Positions 16,112 to 24,264 of a stretch of 58,160 bases of DNA are shown here, in pieces. The notes under the pieces are model-generated. The model was not told where the DNA came from and did not search any database. It was given only the letters and a program-made list of their open reading frames with translations. The stretch spans positions 1 through 58,160 of the forward strand of contig DBWZ01000078.1 in assembly GCA_002309345.1 (NCBI GenBank), in the 5' to 3' direction. The stretch's first letter is position 1. The number at the start of each line of letters is the position of its first letter. Source of the stretch: Pseudobutyrivibrio sp. UBA1225 (GTDB lineage Bacteria; Bacillota; Clostridia; Lachnospirales; Lachnospiraceae). The translations under genes were made by a program, and so were the position numbers.

Positions 16112-16822
16112 ATGGGGAAAAAAAAGAAAGAACAAATCCAAAATGTATTTGACCGTTATGAAAAGAAATATGTAATGGATGAAAAAACATATATGGCCTT
16201 TAGAAAAGAGTTGGAGGCATATATGCTTGAAGATCAATATGGTCTTCATACAATTCGTAATATTTATTACGATACGGAGTGCGACGAGTTGATTAGAACC
16301 TCTATCGAAGGTCCTAAGTACAAAGAAAAATTTAGAATCAGATGTTACGGAACACCAACATACGATAGCATGTGCTTCTTCGAGATTAAAAAGAAGTACA
16401 AAGGACTCGTTAACAAAAGACGAGTTGCAATACCTATGGAGGAGGCTGAAGCGTTCTTGATCGATGGGGTAGAACCTTCAAATCCAAATCAGATCTTCCA
16501 TGAGATTGAATACTTTTTCGATCATTATGACATTATTCCAAAGAGATATATAGCCTATGACAGAATAGCGCTATATGGAATAGAAGATCCAGATTTCAGA
16601 GTAACATTTGACAAGGATATTAGAAGTAGAACAACAAACCTTACTTTATACGTCGACGATGATAATGATTATTTATTAGACGAAGGCGAGCGATTAATGG
16701 AGGTGAAGATTGCTGACGCTATGCCGCTATGGTTTGCGCGGCTCCTATCAAAATATCAGCTATATTCAATTTCATTTTCGAAATATGGCAATTTCTATAA
16801 GAGACAACTGTTACATGCTTAA
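16112..16822 (+). CDS. VTC-domain protein, putative polyphosphate polymerase
   Basis: Cytoplasmic protein of 236 residues with the VTC (vacuolar transporter chaperone) tunnel fold, which in yeast Vtc4 makes polyphosphate from ATP. Basic and acidic tunnel residues are visible in FDRYEKKYVM, IRNIYYDTE, EKFRIRCYG, FFEIKKKYKGLVNKRR, YDRIALYG, FRVTFDKDIRSR and LMEVKI. I chose ATG 16112 because of GGAGAG at 16101-16106; an upstream in-frame start at 16073 would overlap the previous gene. The next gene is a DUF4956 membrane protein, its usual neighbour. Product identity in bacteria is inferred. Confidence 0.82.
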   Translation: MGKKKKEQIQNVFDRYEKKYVMDEKTYMAFRKELEAYMLEDQYGLHTIRNIYYDTECDELIRTSIEGPKYKEKFRIRCYGTPTYDSMCFFEIKKKYKGLVNKRRVAIPMEEAEAFLIDGVEPSNPNQIFHEIEYFFDHYDIIPKRYIAYDRIALYGIEDPDFRVTFDKDIRSRTTNLTLYVDDDNDYLLDEGERLMEVKIADAMPLWFARLLSKYQLYSISFSKYGNFYKRQLLHA

Positions 16823-16849
16823 AAATATTACAAATCGGGGGATTAGAAA

Positions 16850-17539
16850 ATGGATGAATTTGTTTCGTTATTTACAAACAGTGCCGCAGGTGCAGAAATA
16901 ACACAGACGCAGGCTGTAATATATTCGCTAGTAGCGGGCGTGCTTGGTCTCATTATTTCACTTACCTATATGAATACAGGTAAGAACTCAAAGAATTTTG
17001 CTAGAACACTTATCATTTTACCAATACTTGTAAGTATAGTAATGATAGTTGTAAATGGTAACTTGGGAACAAGTCTTGCAGTAGTGGGTGCATTCTCACT
17101 AGTTCGTTTCCGTTCACTGCAAGGAAGTTCCAGAGACATTGGTTTTATCTTCTTTTCAATGTCAATAGGTATTGTTTGTTCGGTAGGATTGCTTCCGTTA
17201 GCTGCAATTCTCACTCTTATCATATGTGCAATTCACTTCATACTTAATGTATGTGGATACGCTTCACTGGGGGCAGAGGAAAAGGATCTTAAGATTACGA
17301 TTCCAGAGAACCTAGACTACTCAGATATATTCGATGATATCTTTGATCAGTTTACGGTTAGCCACAAAATGTTAATTGTTAGAACAACTAACATGGGCAG
17401 CATGTATGAAATCAACTATAGAGTAAGACTCAAGGATGATTCAAAGGAAAAAGAATTCCTTGATAGCATTCGAACAAGAAATGGCAACTTGACTGTAATT
17501 TGCGGTCGTTGTGATATTAATGAAGCAGATGAGTTGTAA
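16850..17539 (+). CDS. DUF4956 membrane protein
   Basis: 229 residues with four likely transmembrane helices between residues 20 and 135. The family motif is GAFSLVRFRS near residue 80, and a cytoplasmic C-terminal domain of about 90 residues follows (ITIPENLDYSDIFDDIFDQF onward). DUF4956 genes occur beside VTC-domain genes, so it may be the membrane partner for polyphosphate handling or export. Function is not established. Ribosome site GGGGG at 16836-16841. Last gene of the blaI-like operon. Confidence 0.8.
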   Translation: MDEFVSLFTNSAAGAEITQTQAVIYSLVAGVLGLIISLTYMNTGKNSKNFARTLIILPILVSIVMIVVNGNLGTSLAVVGAFSLVRFRSLQGSSRDIGFIFFSMSIGIVCSVGLLPLAAILTLIICAIHFILNVCGYASLGAEEKDLKITIPENLDYSDIFDDIFDQFTVSHKMLIVRTTNMGSMYEINYRVRLKDDSKEKEFLDSIRTRNGNLTVICGRCDINEADEL

Positions 17540-17560
17540 AACTTGTTTACTGCCAAAGGT

Positions 17561-17590
17561 GAAGGGCTGCGAAAGTGGCCCTTCATTTTT
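17561..17590 (+). terminator. Terminator after DUF4956
   Basis: 10-bp stem GAAGGGCTGC / GTGGCCCTTC with two wobble pairs, closed by a GAAA tetraloop and followed by ATTTTTT. Confidence 0.88.
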
Positions 17591-17631
17591 TGCCTAAAAT
17601 TATAAAAAATAAAAATTTATATCAAAGTTTA

Positions 17632-17660
17632 TTTACAATAACAAACGAAAAAATTATACT
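17632..17660 (+). promoter_or_regulatory. Promoter of the filament-like operon
   Basis: TTTACA (17632-17637) and TATACT (17655-17660), 17-bp spacer. The leader is about 110 nt. Confidence 0.6.
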
Positions 17661-17774
17661 AGTTTTATAGTGTTGTATTAAAATCCCGGTGAAACAATAT
17701 AAGGATTTATTATTTAAGTAACAAGGAAATATCGGAACAATAAACCAAGATTTAATTTAATTGGGAGACTAAAA

Positions 17775-19016
17775 TTGGAACAACAAATTGTAATCAGAGC
17801 AAGAATGTTAGGAAAGGTAGAATTTCTTTACAAAGGAAAACCATTTACTATCGAAAGAAATAACACAACCAAGGTAAATCAGCTCTTACAAATGCTGATA
17901 TATTATCCAGAGGGATTAACCCGTGATCAATTGATGGTAAATCTATTTCAAGACGAGGAAATAGCAGACCCATCAAACAGCATGAGAGCTTTAGTCTTTA
18001 GACTTAGAAAGGCGTTGCCAAAAGCAGGACTTCCAAAGGAAGACTACGTCAACGTCAAAAGGGGCACCTATAAAATCAGCCCAAATATCAAGGTTGAATG
18101 CGACGCATTTGAATTTCAGGATGCAGCCAAAAGAGCATTTGAAGCCTCTGATTCAGAGGTTCAGTTAAAGAACCTAGAGATTGCTTGTGCCACATATTCA
18201 GGAGATTTCCTTCCAGGCTTAAGTGGCATAGAATGGGTTGTTACAGTTCAGGTTCGTCTCAAGAAGCAATTTGACAAGTGCGTCAAACAGCTTTGCGAGC
18301 TCTATCTTCTTAAAAAGGACTACAACAATCTCTATAAAGTCAGCCATAAGGCTAATCAGCTTTATCCATATGATGGGTGGCAGTCCTACGAGATGGAAGC
18401 TCTCATCGAGCTAAACAAGCCAAAGGAAGCCTTAAAGCTATACGAGGACACCGAGCGTCTTATGACAGGCGAGCTTGGTCTTGACGTGTCCCCAAAGATG
18501 AAAGAGGAGCTTGAGAAGCTTGCAGATCAGATGCAGTATGGCACTGATGAAATCGACGAAGTAAAACGAAACTTAGATTCTGCCAAGGAAGATTTAGAGG
18601 GTGGCTTCAGTTGCAGCTATCCAATCTTCGTGGAGAGCTATAGATATATCAAACGTGTTATCAAGCGTTCTAGACAGTCAGCATGGCTCATGCTTTGCAC
18701 AATCAACAAAAACACCAACGACACAGAAAAGAATCGTGAAAAGATGAATGATTTTGCAGAGGATGTGGGAGAAGCTATCCGCAACTCTACCCGTGGTGGC
18801 GATATGTACGCTAGATATAGCAACAACCAATTTGTCATCCTATTGTTGGACATTGCCAAGGAAGATTGTGTTTTGGTTCAGGCCCGTATCAACGAAAACC
18901 TTAGCAAGGAATCAAGAAAGCGCTACTTAGACTACACAATCATCCCAGTCAAACTGGAAAACGCCGGCACGGACAACGATACCGACGAGCTACAAGATAT
19001 AGTGAGAGGGGAATAA
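17775..19016 (+). CDS. BTAD-type regulator with degenerate GGDEF-like C terminus
   Basis: 413 residues. Residues about 8-105 resemble an OmpR/SARP winged helix (LTRDQLMVNLFQDEEIADPSNSMRALVFRLRKAL). About 110-260 is a helical BTAD/TPR-like domain. About 280-400 looks like a nucleotide-cyclase/GGDEF fold in which the GGDEF signature is replaced by SNNQF (ARYSNNQFVILLL), so it is unlikely to be catalytic. It starts at TTG with GGGAGA 7 bp upstream. As first gene of the operon with a filament ATPase, GspF and pilin-like genes, it is likely the local regulator. The GGDEF-like assignment is by pattern only. Confidence 0.7.
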   Translation: MEQQIVIRARMLGKVEFLYKGKPFTIERNNTTKVNQLLQMLIYYPEGLTRDQLMVNLFQDEEIADPSNSMRALVFRLRKALPKAGLPKEDYVNVKRGTYKISPNIKVECDAFEFQDAAKRAFEASDSEVQLKNLEIACATYSGDFLPGLSGIEWVVTVQVRLKKQFDKCVKQLCELYLLKKDYNNLYKVSHKANQLYPYDGWQSYEMEALIELNKPKEALKLYEDTERLMTGELGLDVSPKMKEELEKLADQMQYGTDEIDEVKRNLDSAKEDLEGGFSCSYPIFVESYRYIKRVIKRSRQSAWLMLCTINKNTNDTEKNREKMNDFAEDVGEAIRNSTRGGDMYARYSNNQFVILLLDIAKEDCVLVQARINENLSKESRKRYLDYTIIPVKLENAGTDNDTDELQDIVRGE

Positions 19017-19020
19017 TTGA

Positions 19021-19446
19021 ATGGGTATACCTGTTAGAATGAGACGAGCCAGAAACCTTATGGCAATCGTTCTCGACTCCAAAGAAAATATGGCGGGGAG
19101 GTTTTATACCAGATACGATACAGAGCCAGTAGAATTCAACGGAGTAAATGAATTTTTTCACGTTGTTAATGGCTTCTTGGATGCATTGGGTTCGCCTGGA
19201 CAGATGTACCGATACAGAAAGTTTCGCGGCACCAAAACCAACAAATACAAATTCAATGTATTTAGAGGGGACAAGGTTCACGATCTTACAGATGGTCTAG
19301 AAAAGGAAGAACCAGACAAAGCCTATGCCCTCTTGATTCACACTAGAGACAAAGCTACTTGGCAAGGTGCGGTCTACAAAAAAGCCAAGGACAAAAGCTT
19401 CACATTCAAAAACGAAATAGAATTACTTAATATCTTATACAAATAA
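19021..19446 (+). CDS. Unknown conserved-looking protein in the filament-like operon
   Basis: 141 residues, basic, no signal peptide or transmembrane segment. I recognise no domain. It has a compact alpha/beta look: RNLMAIVLDSKENMAGRFYTRY at the start, AYALLIHTRDKATWQGAVYKK near the end. Site AGGGGA precedes ATG 19021, 4 bp after the BTAD regulator, so it is cotranscribed. It could be a cytoplasmic partner of the regulator or of the machinery. Confidence 0.6.
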   Translation: MGIPVRMRRARNLMAIVLDSKENMAGRFYTRYDTEPVEFNGVNEFFHVVNGFLDALGSPGQMYRYRKFRGTKTNKYKFNVFRGDKVHDLTDGLEKEEPDKAYALLIHTRDKATWQGAVYKKAKDKSFTFKNEIELLNILYK

Positions 19447-19466
19447 AGGGCAATGGAGGAAGCAAG

Positions 19467-20432
19467 TTGAAAAAAGGAAGATATTTGCTTTCACTGATTG
19501 TTCTGAGTATTAGCCTTGTGGCCTGTTCGGCTTTAGATAAAGCTGGCGGCGGCAACGGTTCTTCTACTGGAAGCGGGGAGTCTTCTGACGCATTAGCTAA
19601 AGGATCCAATGGCTCTAGAGACAATAGCATACGAGTGCTCAAGCCTGAGGCATCAGGGACGGAAGAATATTCCAACATGGATGCCAGCATAGACGCCAGC
19701 AATACAGCTGACGGATACGTGATGGTCAAGTACACAGGCTCGGCGTCAAAGGTTCGAATGCTTATAGAGACTCCTGCGAAAAACACCTACAACTATCTCA
19801 TGGATTTGGACGGACAATACCATGTGTATCCTCTTTCTGAGGGAAGTGGAACCTACAAAATCGGTATCTACGAGAATCTCCATGACGACCAGTATGCAGC
19901 AGCTTTTACTCAGTCAGTGAGTGTAACCCTGAAAGATGAATACAGTATGTTCTTGTACCCAAACGCGTATGTTCACTTCGATGCAAATTCAAAGGCAGTC
20001 AAAAAGGGGCAAGAGCTTGCGGCTAGTGCAAATTCTGACATAGACGTAGTCAATTCAGTCTATCACTACATCACCAACAACATCGAGTACGACTATGACA
20101 AAGCAGCCAATGTTCAGTCAGGTTATGTCCCAAAGGTGGATGACACCCTGGCTACCAACACAGGAATCTGTTTTGACTATGCTAGCCTTATGGGGGCTAT
20201 GCTTAGATCTCAAGGCATACCGACACGACTTGAAATAGGATACGCAGGTACAGAATATCACGCCTGGATATCAGTCTACACCAAGGAGAAGGGATGGATT
20301 GATGACATTATAGAGTTCGATGGAACTCAATGGACATTGATGGATCCGACACTTGGTTCTTACGCAAACAACAAAACCGTCAAACAATATCGAGAAGACG
20401 CTACCTATTATCAATTAAAATACAAATATTAA
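19467..20432 (+). CDS. Transglutaminase-like lipoprotein
   Basis: 321-residue exported lipoprotein. The lipobox LVAC puts the lipidated cysteine at C20, followed by a Gly/Ser-rich linker (about 24-50). A transglutaminase-like (papain-fold) domain occupies roughly 185-310 with the full triad: C235 in GICFDYASLMGA, H265 in YHAWI and D293 in LMDPT. Such surface domains act as proteases or protein cross-linkers. TTG start with GGAGGA at 19456-19461. Its place inside the filament-like operon suggests it processes or cross-links a filament subunit or wall protein, which is an inference. Confidence 0.8.
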   Translation: MKKGRYLLSLIVLSISLVACSALDKAGGGNGSSTGSGESSDALAKGSNGSRDNSIRVLKPEASGTEEYSNMDASIDASNTADGYVMVKYTGSASKVRMLIETPAKNTYNYLMDLDGQYHVYPLSEGSGTYKIGIYENLHDDQYAAAFTQSVSVTLKDEYSMFLYPNAYVHFDANSKAVKKGQELAASANSDIDVVNSVYHYITNNIEYDYDKAANVQSGYVPKVDDTLATNTGICFDYASLMGAMLRSQGIPTRLEIGYAGTEYHAWISVYTKEKGWIDDIIEFDGTQWTLMDPTLGSYANNKTVKQYREDATYYQLKYKY

Positions 20433-20442
20433 GGGTGAAGCT

Positions 20443-21495
20443 ATGAGTGATAAATCCAGAAAAAAATTAACAGCCGAGGAACTATACGCATTCTCAGACG
20501 AGATGGGAATGATGATTTCCAGCGGCGTTTCAGCAATACAGGGACTCACAATGATGATTGATGAATCCCAAGGCGGAGAGGAAAAGGAACTCCTTACTGA
20601 GATGGAGAAGGTTGTTGGTGAGACCGGTTCCTTAGCAAAGGCCATCGAGGATTCCAAGGTGTTCCCGGATTACTTTATTGAGATGGCAAAGATGGGTGAG
20701 CAAACAGGTAAGATGGATACGGTTCTCATCAATCTAGCAGCTCATTATTCTAGAGAGATGGCCATCAGCAACGCTATCAGAAGCGCAGTCACATATCCGC
20801 TTATGATGGTTGGAATGATGCTTGTAATCATCATAGTACTTGTGACAGAAATCATGCCAGTGTTTGACAGAGTGTTCAAGCAATTGGGCGGTACCATGGA
20901 TGGTCTTTCAGCAGGATTTTTAGCCCTTGGAAGTTTCATGAAATCCAACGGCGTGATTCTCCTTGCGATTCTCTTTGTAATTATCGTATATGCGATAATC
21001 ATAAACAAATCTACTTGGGGCAAGAATCATCGCAACACTATTCTTTACAAGAGCCGCAGATTCAGATCGATTCATTCAAAGATAGCTACAAGTCGATTCG
21101 CATCTGCGATGGCAATGACTCTATCATCTGGAATGGATGTTATGCAAGCGCTTGATGTCAGTGGTCGAATAGTAGAGGCTCCTGATTTTGAAAAGAAGCT
21201 AGATAAATGCAAGGACTCATTTGCTGAGACTATGGATATAGGAAAGGCATTTTCTCTTTCGGGAATATTCGGTGGATTGTACGGAAGAATGGCGATTCTC
21301 GGAGCAAAGACAGGCAACATGGAAAACGTCCTAGAAAAGGTTGCAACCACATATCAGGAAGAGGCAGATGAGGAAATCAACGATTTTATTGCAGTAGTAG
21401 AGCCAACACTGGTTATAGTTCTTTCAGTAATAGTTGGCATTATTCTACTATCAGTAATGTTACCATTGTTAAACATAATGTCAGGAATGATTTAA
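20443..21495 (+). CDS. Type II secretion/type IV pilus inner-membrane platform protein (GspF/PilC)
   Basis: 350 residues with two copies of the GspF domain: about 17-140 (SDEMGMMISSGVSAIQGLTM, ending in a transmembrane helix) and about 215-345 (RFASAMAMTLSSGMDVMQAL, ending in the last transmembrane helix). Helices lie near 125-148, 163-185 and 318-345. This is the membrane platform that couples the cytoplasmic ATPase to subunit extraction. At 350 residues it is shorter than the usual ~400 because the N-terminal cytoplasmic extension is missing. It is 10 bp after the lipoprotein gene and 1 bp before the next small gene. Confidence 0.88.
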   Translation: MSDKSRKKLTAEELYAFSDEMGMMISSGVSAIQGLTMMIDESQGGEEKELLTEMEKVVGETGSLAKAIEDSKVFPDYFIEMAKMGEQTGKMDTVLINLAAHYSREMAISNAIRSAVTYPLMMVGMMLVIIIVLVTEIMPVFDRVFKQLGGTMDGLSAGFLALGSFMKSNGVILLAILFVIIVYAIIINKSTWGKNHRNTILYKSRRFRSIHSKIATSRFASAMAMTLSSGMDVMQALDVSGRIVEAPDFEKKLDKCKDSFAETMDIGKAFSLSGIFGGLYGRMAILGAKTGNMENVLEKVATTYQEEADEEINDFIAVVEPTLVIVLSVIVGIILLSVMLPLLNIMSGMI

Positions 21496-21496
21496 T

Positions 21497-21847
21497 ATGG
21501 CTAAAACAAGATTTGGAAGCCTAGACGGCATTCATCAAATCAAAAAAAAGAGAATAGCAAGCACCACGCTTATATCGGCATTGCTATTTGTTCTCATATT
21601 TATAGGCTTTTTGTTTACGGTCTCCAAGGCGTCAAAGGGCTCTCAGGCGGAACAGCGACAAAGTCTATCAGATGCTATAGACAGAGCTATTATTCAGTGT
21701 TATGTTACTGAGGGCAGATACCCGGAGAGCTTTGATTATTTGCAGAAGAACTATGGCATTATCTATGACGAAGAGATGTTTAGGGTGGATTATGTCATCT
21801 ACGGTTCCAACATGAGACCGGATGTAACCATAATCAACCTGCAATAA
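21497..21847 (+). CDS. Pilin-like small membrane protein
   Basis: 116 residues with one N-terminal transmembrane helix (about 22-44) after a 21-residue basic segment. The globular part includes AIDRAIIQCYVTEGRYPESFDYL, a pattern seen in pseudopilins of this bacterial group. It lacks a classical prepilin-peptidase site (G/A then FTLIE), so either processing is atypical or it stays a bitopic assembly protein. It begins 1 bp after gspF. Confidence 0.65.
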   Translation: MAKTRFGSLDGIHQIKKKRIASTTLISALLFVLIFIGFLFTVSKASKGSQAEQRQSLSDAIDRAIIQCYVTEGRYPESFDYLQKNYGIIYDEEMFRVDYVIYGSNMRPDVTIINLQ

Positions 21848-21863
21848 TTCTGGAGGAGTATCT

Positions 21864-22400
21864 TTGAAAAAGGGACGCATTCAAAAACATAATATAGATA
21901 TCATGTTCCTTATGGTGCTGTTTTTGATATTCACCTTTTCGGCGGTGAGTGTTCTTTTGATGGCTGTCAATTCCTACAAGTCAGTGGTCAGTGCCAACGA
22001 GACCAATTCCAACGCTCGTACAGCCATTGCATACATCCGCGAGACGGTGCGCCAGCACGACGATGACGGCGAGGTGACTATCGATGAATTTGATGGTACG
22101 AAGGCTATCAAGATGTCAGAGGGCGAGGGATACAGCCTATATATCTATCAGCACGACGGCTATCTGATGGAGCTTGAGGCAAAGGATGATGCGGGAATAA
22201 CAGCAGAGTTCGGCAACAAGATACTTCAGGTCGATAGCTTAGATTTCTCTTGGAAGAATCAGAGTAAAACACTATTAGTTCAGATTGAAGATGCAGCAGG
22301 CAAAAAGCAGGAAGTCTCCATTGGAATCAAATCCAACAAGAACTCAGTCCCTGACCCTGTGGCAGTGGTAACTCAGGAGGTGGAATCAGATGAAGAATAG
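21864..22400 (+). CDS. DUF4860-like pilin-type membrane protein
   Basis: 178 residues: a short basic N terminus, a long hydrophobic helix at about 12-37 (DIMFLMVLFLIFTFSAVSVL), then a soluble domain rich in beta strands. This resembles DUF4860 proteins found beside T2SS/T4P genes in Lachnospiraceae. No canonical prepilin cleavage motif. TTG start with GGAGGAG at 21852-21858. Its end overlaps the next gene by 11 bp. Confidence 0.68.
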   Translation: MKKGRIQKHNIDIMFLMVLFLIFTFSAVSVLLMAVNSYKSVVSANETNSNARTAIAYIRETVRQHDDDGEVTIDEFDGTKAIKMSEGEGYSLYIYQHDGYLMELEAKDDAGITAEFGNKILQVDSLDFSWKNQSKTLLVQIEDAAGKKQEVSIGIKSNKNSVPDPVAVVTQEVESDEE

Positions 22401-22767
22401 AAACAATGGTTCCAGAATATTCATGACTGAGCTAATGTTTTCAATACTGTTTTTCATAATAGTATCAGCTATTTGTATCCAGTGTTTTGCAGGAAGCTTT
22501 AGCACCAGTAGGGATGCCACGGAACTTACCCAGGCGGTGAATCTTGCGACGAACGCAGCAGAGGAATATCTGTCGGATGACAGTTTTGAAGGTTTTACAG
22601 CGTACTACAATAAGGATTGGGAATTGACCGGCAAGAGCAAATACAAGGTGGAGGCTACTATAGCAGAGCCAAAGCAGCAGGGTGATTGCCAGACAATGAA
22701 TGTAACTGTTACTACTGTAGATAATAAGGAGCTATACTCACTAGAGGTCAAAAAAGCTCTTCATTAG
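22390..22767 (+). CDS. Pseudopilin-like protein with degenerate prepilin motif
   Basis: 125 residues. The N terminus NGSRIFMTELMFSILFF resembles a class III prepilin signal: counting from I10 as residue 1, a glutamate (E14) falls at the usual +5. However, the residue before the cut would be R and not G or A. A hydrophobic helix and a globular domain (about 40-125) follow. It probably packs in a filament or pseudopilus with its neighbours. The site AGGAGG precedes ATG 22390 inside the preceding gene. Confidence 0.68.
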   Translation: MKNRNNGSRIFMTELMFSILFFIIVSAICIQCFAGSFSTSRDATELTQAVNLATNAAEEYLSDDSFEGFTAYYNKDWELTGKSKYKVEATIAEPKQQGDCQTMNVTVTTVDNKELYSLEVKKALH

Positions 22768-22775
22768 GAGATTAG

Positions 22776-23138
22776 ATGGAGAACAAGAAGCGGGAAAACA
22801 GATCAATAATAAATATTGGTACTAGCCTTATGGTAGTTATTTTGATAGGCTTGGCGTTTGCAGTTATTGCCGCTTTGGCAGTCTCTTCAAGCCACAACAA
22901 CTACAATCTTAGCAAGAAGCTTGCTGACCATAACAGCAAGTACTATGAGGCGTCCAACAAGGCGCAGGAAACAATAGCTTCATCAAATTGGGCAGACCAG
23001 GAATTCACCGTTGAAATAGATGATAATCAAATTCTTAAGGTGAAGGTTCAGGACGGTGACATCGCCACCTGGGAGGTTGAAAACAACAGCAGCTGGGATG
23101 CCGACAACACACAGCCAGTTATTACACTTGAGGACTAA
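22776..23138 (+). CDS. Pilin-like bitopic membrane protein
   Basis: 120 residues with a hydrophobic helix at about 15-37 (GTSLMVVILIGLAFAVIAAL) after a charged N terminus, a coiled segment (about 40-65), then an acidic C-terminal domain. Fourth consecutive small protein of this shape. No prepilin cleavage motif apart from a Gly at residue 15 just before the helix. Good site AGGAG. It sits between the pseudopilin and the ATPase gene. Confidence 0.62.
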   Translation: MENKKRENRSIINIGTSLMVVILIGLAFAVIAALAVSSSHNNYNLSKKLADHNSKYYEASNKAQETIASSNWADQEFTVEIDDNQILKVKVQDGDIATWEVENNSSWDADNTQPVITLED

Positions 23139-23152
23139 ATATAGGAGGAGTT

Positions 23153-24259
23153 ATGGCGACAGATATAGTTAGCTATTTAACAGACGCAGTTAAGAAATAT
23201 AAGGCTTCGGATGTGTTTATCATCACAGGTCGTGAGGTATCATTTCGTGTAAACGATTTGGTCATGACTAGATCAGAGCTTGAGAGTGGCTATGACGAAA
23301 AATCAGAGCCAGACGAGGGACCGGTTATGCCTGCCAAGGCAGAGGAGCTTGTGGAGCAAATCTATATGCTTGCTCATCGTGATATCAAAAAATACAAAGA
23401 GCACGGAGATGACGACTTTTCATTTGCCATCAAGGACGTGTCTCGTTTCAGAGTAAACGCATTTATGCAGCGTGGTACCTTTGCTGCAGTTGTGCGTATC
23501 ATTACCTTTACTTTGCCAGATTACAAGGAGTTATTGATTCCTGAATCAGTTATAAACTTAGCCAACGAATCAAAGGGCTTGGTGCTTGTTACAGGCCCTG
23601 CAGGAAGTGGTAAATCAACAACCCTCTCCTGCATAGTGGATAAAATAAACAAAAACTACAACAAGCATATCATTACCCTAGAGGACCCTGTGGAATACCT
23701 TCACAGGCACAGTAAATCCATTGTGTCTCAGAGGGAAATTCACTTAGATACAGAAAACTATGTGACTGCACTTCGTGCGTCTCTGCGTCAGAGTCCAGAT
23801 GTTATTCTTCTTGGTGAAATGCGCGATGCCGAGACAATTTCTGTTGCAATGACCGCGGCTGAAACGGGACATTTAATCCTGTCCACATTGCACACAATTG
23901 GAGCGGCGAACACCATCGACAGAATCATCGATGTATTCCCATCAGAGCAGCAACACCAAATCGCACTACAGCTTTCTATGGTTATCAAGGCGGTTGTTTC
24001 TCAGCAGCTAGTGCCTGCTATAGATGGCACTCTTGTTCCAGCTTTTGAGGTTATGACTGTCTCTCCAGCCATCAGAAACATGATTCGAGAAAACAAGGTT
24101 CCACAAATCGAAGGTGTTATCTATTCGTCTGATACAGAAGAGATGGTATCTATGGATTCAAGCCTATACAAGCTTGTGCGTGATAGAAGAATCACAACGG
24201 AGACAGCTTTGGAATATGCTGTTAATCCAGAAATGTTAGGAAGAAGATTAGGAGTTTAA
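23153..24259 (+). CDS. PilT-like secretion/pilus ATPase
   Basis: 368-residue hexameric motor ATPase. The N-terminal PAS-like half (1 to about 120) carries a small acidic insertion. The RecA-like half has Walker A GPAGSGKST near 147-155, the Asp box LEDPVEYLH, Walker B VILLGEMRD and the His box TGHLILSTLHT. Length and sequence fit retraction-type PilT, not the larger PilB/GspE extension ATPases (over 500 residues with a zinc motif). It is the only ATPase of the operon, so it may power both directions. Last pilus-like gene, after the site TAGGAGGAG. Confidence 0.87.
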   Translation: MATDIVSYLTDAVKKYKASDVFIITGREVSFRVNDLVMTRSELESGYDEKSEPDEGPVMPAKAEELVEQIYMLAHRDIKKYKEHGDDDFSFAIKDVSRFRVNAFMQRGTFAAVVRIITFTLPDYKELLIPESVINLANESKGLVLVTGPAGSGKSTTLSCIVDKINKNYNKHIITLEDPVEYLHRHSKSIVSQREIHLDTENYVTALRASLRQSPDVILLGEMRDAETISVAMTAAETGHLILSTLHTIGAANTIDRIIDVFPSEQQHQIALQLSMVIKAVVSQQLVPAIDGTLVPAFEVMTVSPAIRNMIRENKVPQIEGVIYSSDTEEMVSMDSSLYKLVRDRRITTETALEYAVNPEMLGRRLGV

Positions 24260-24264
24260 AAGAA

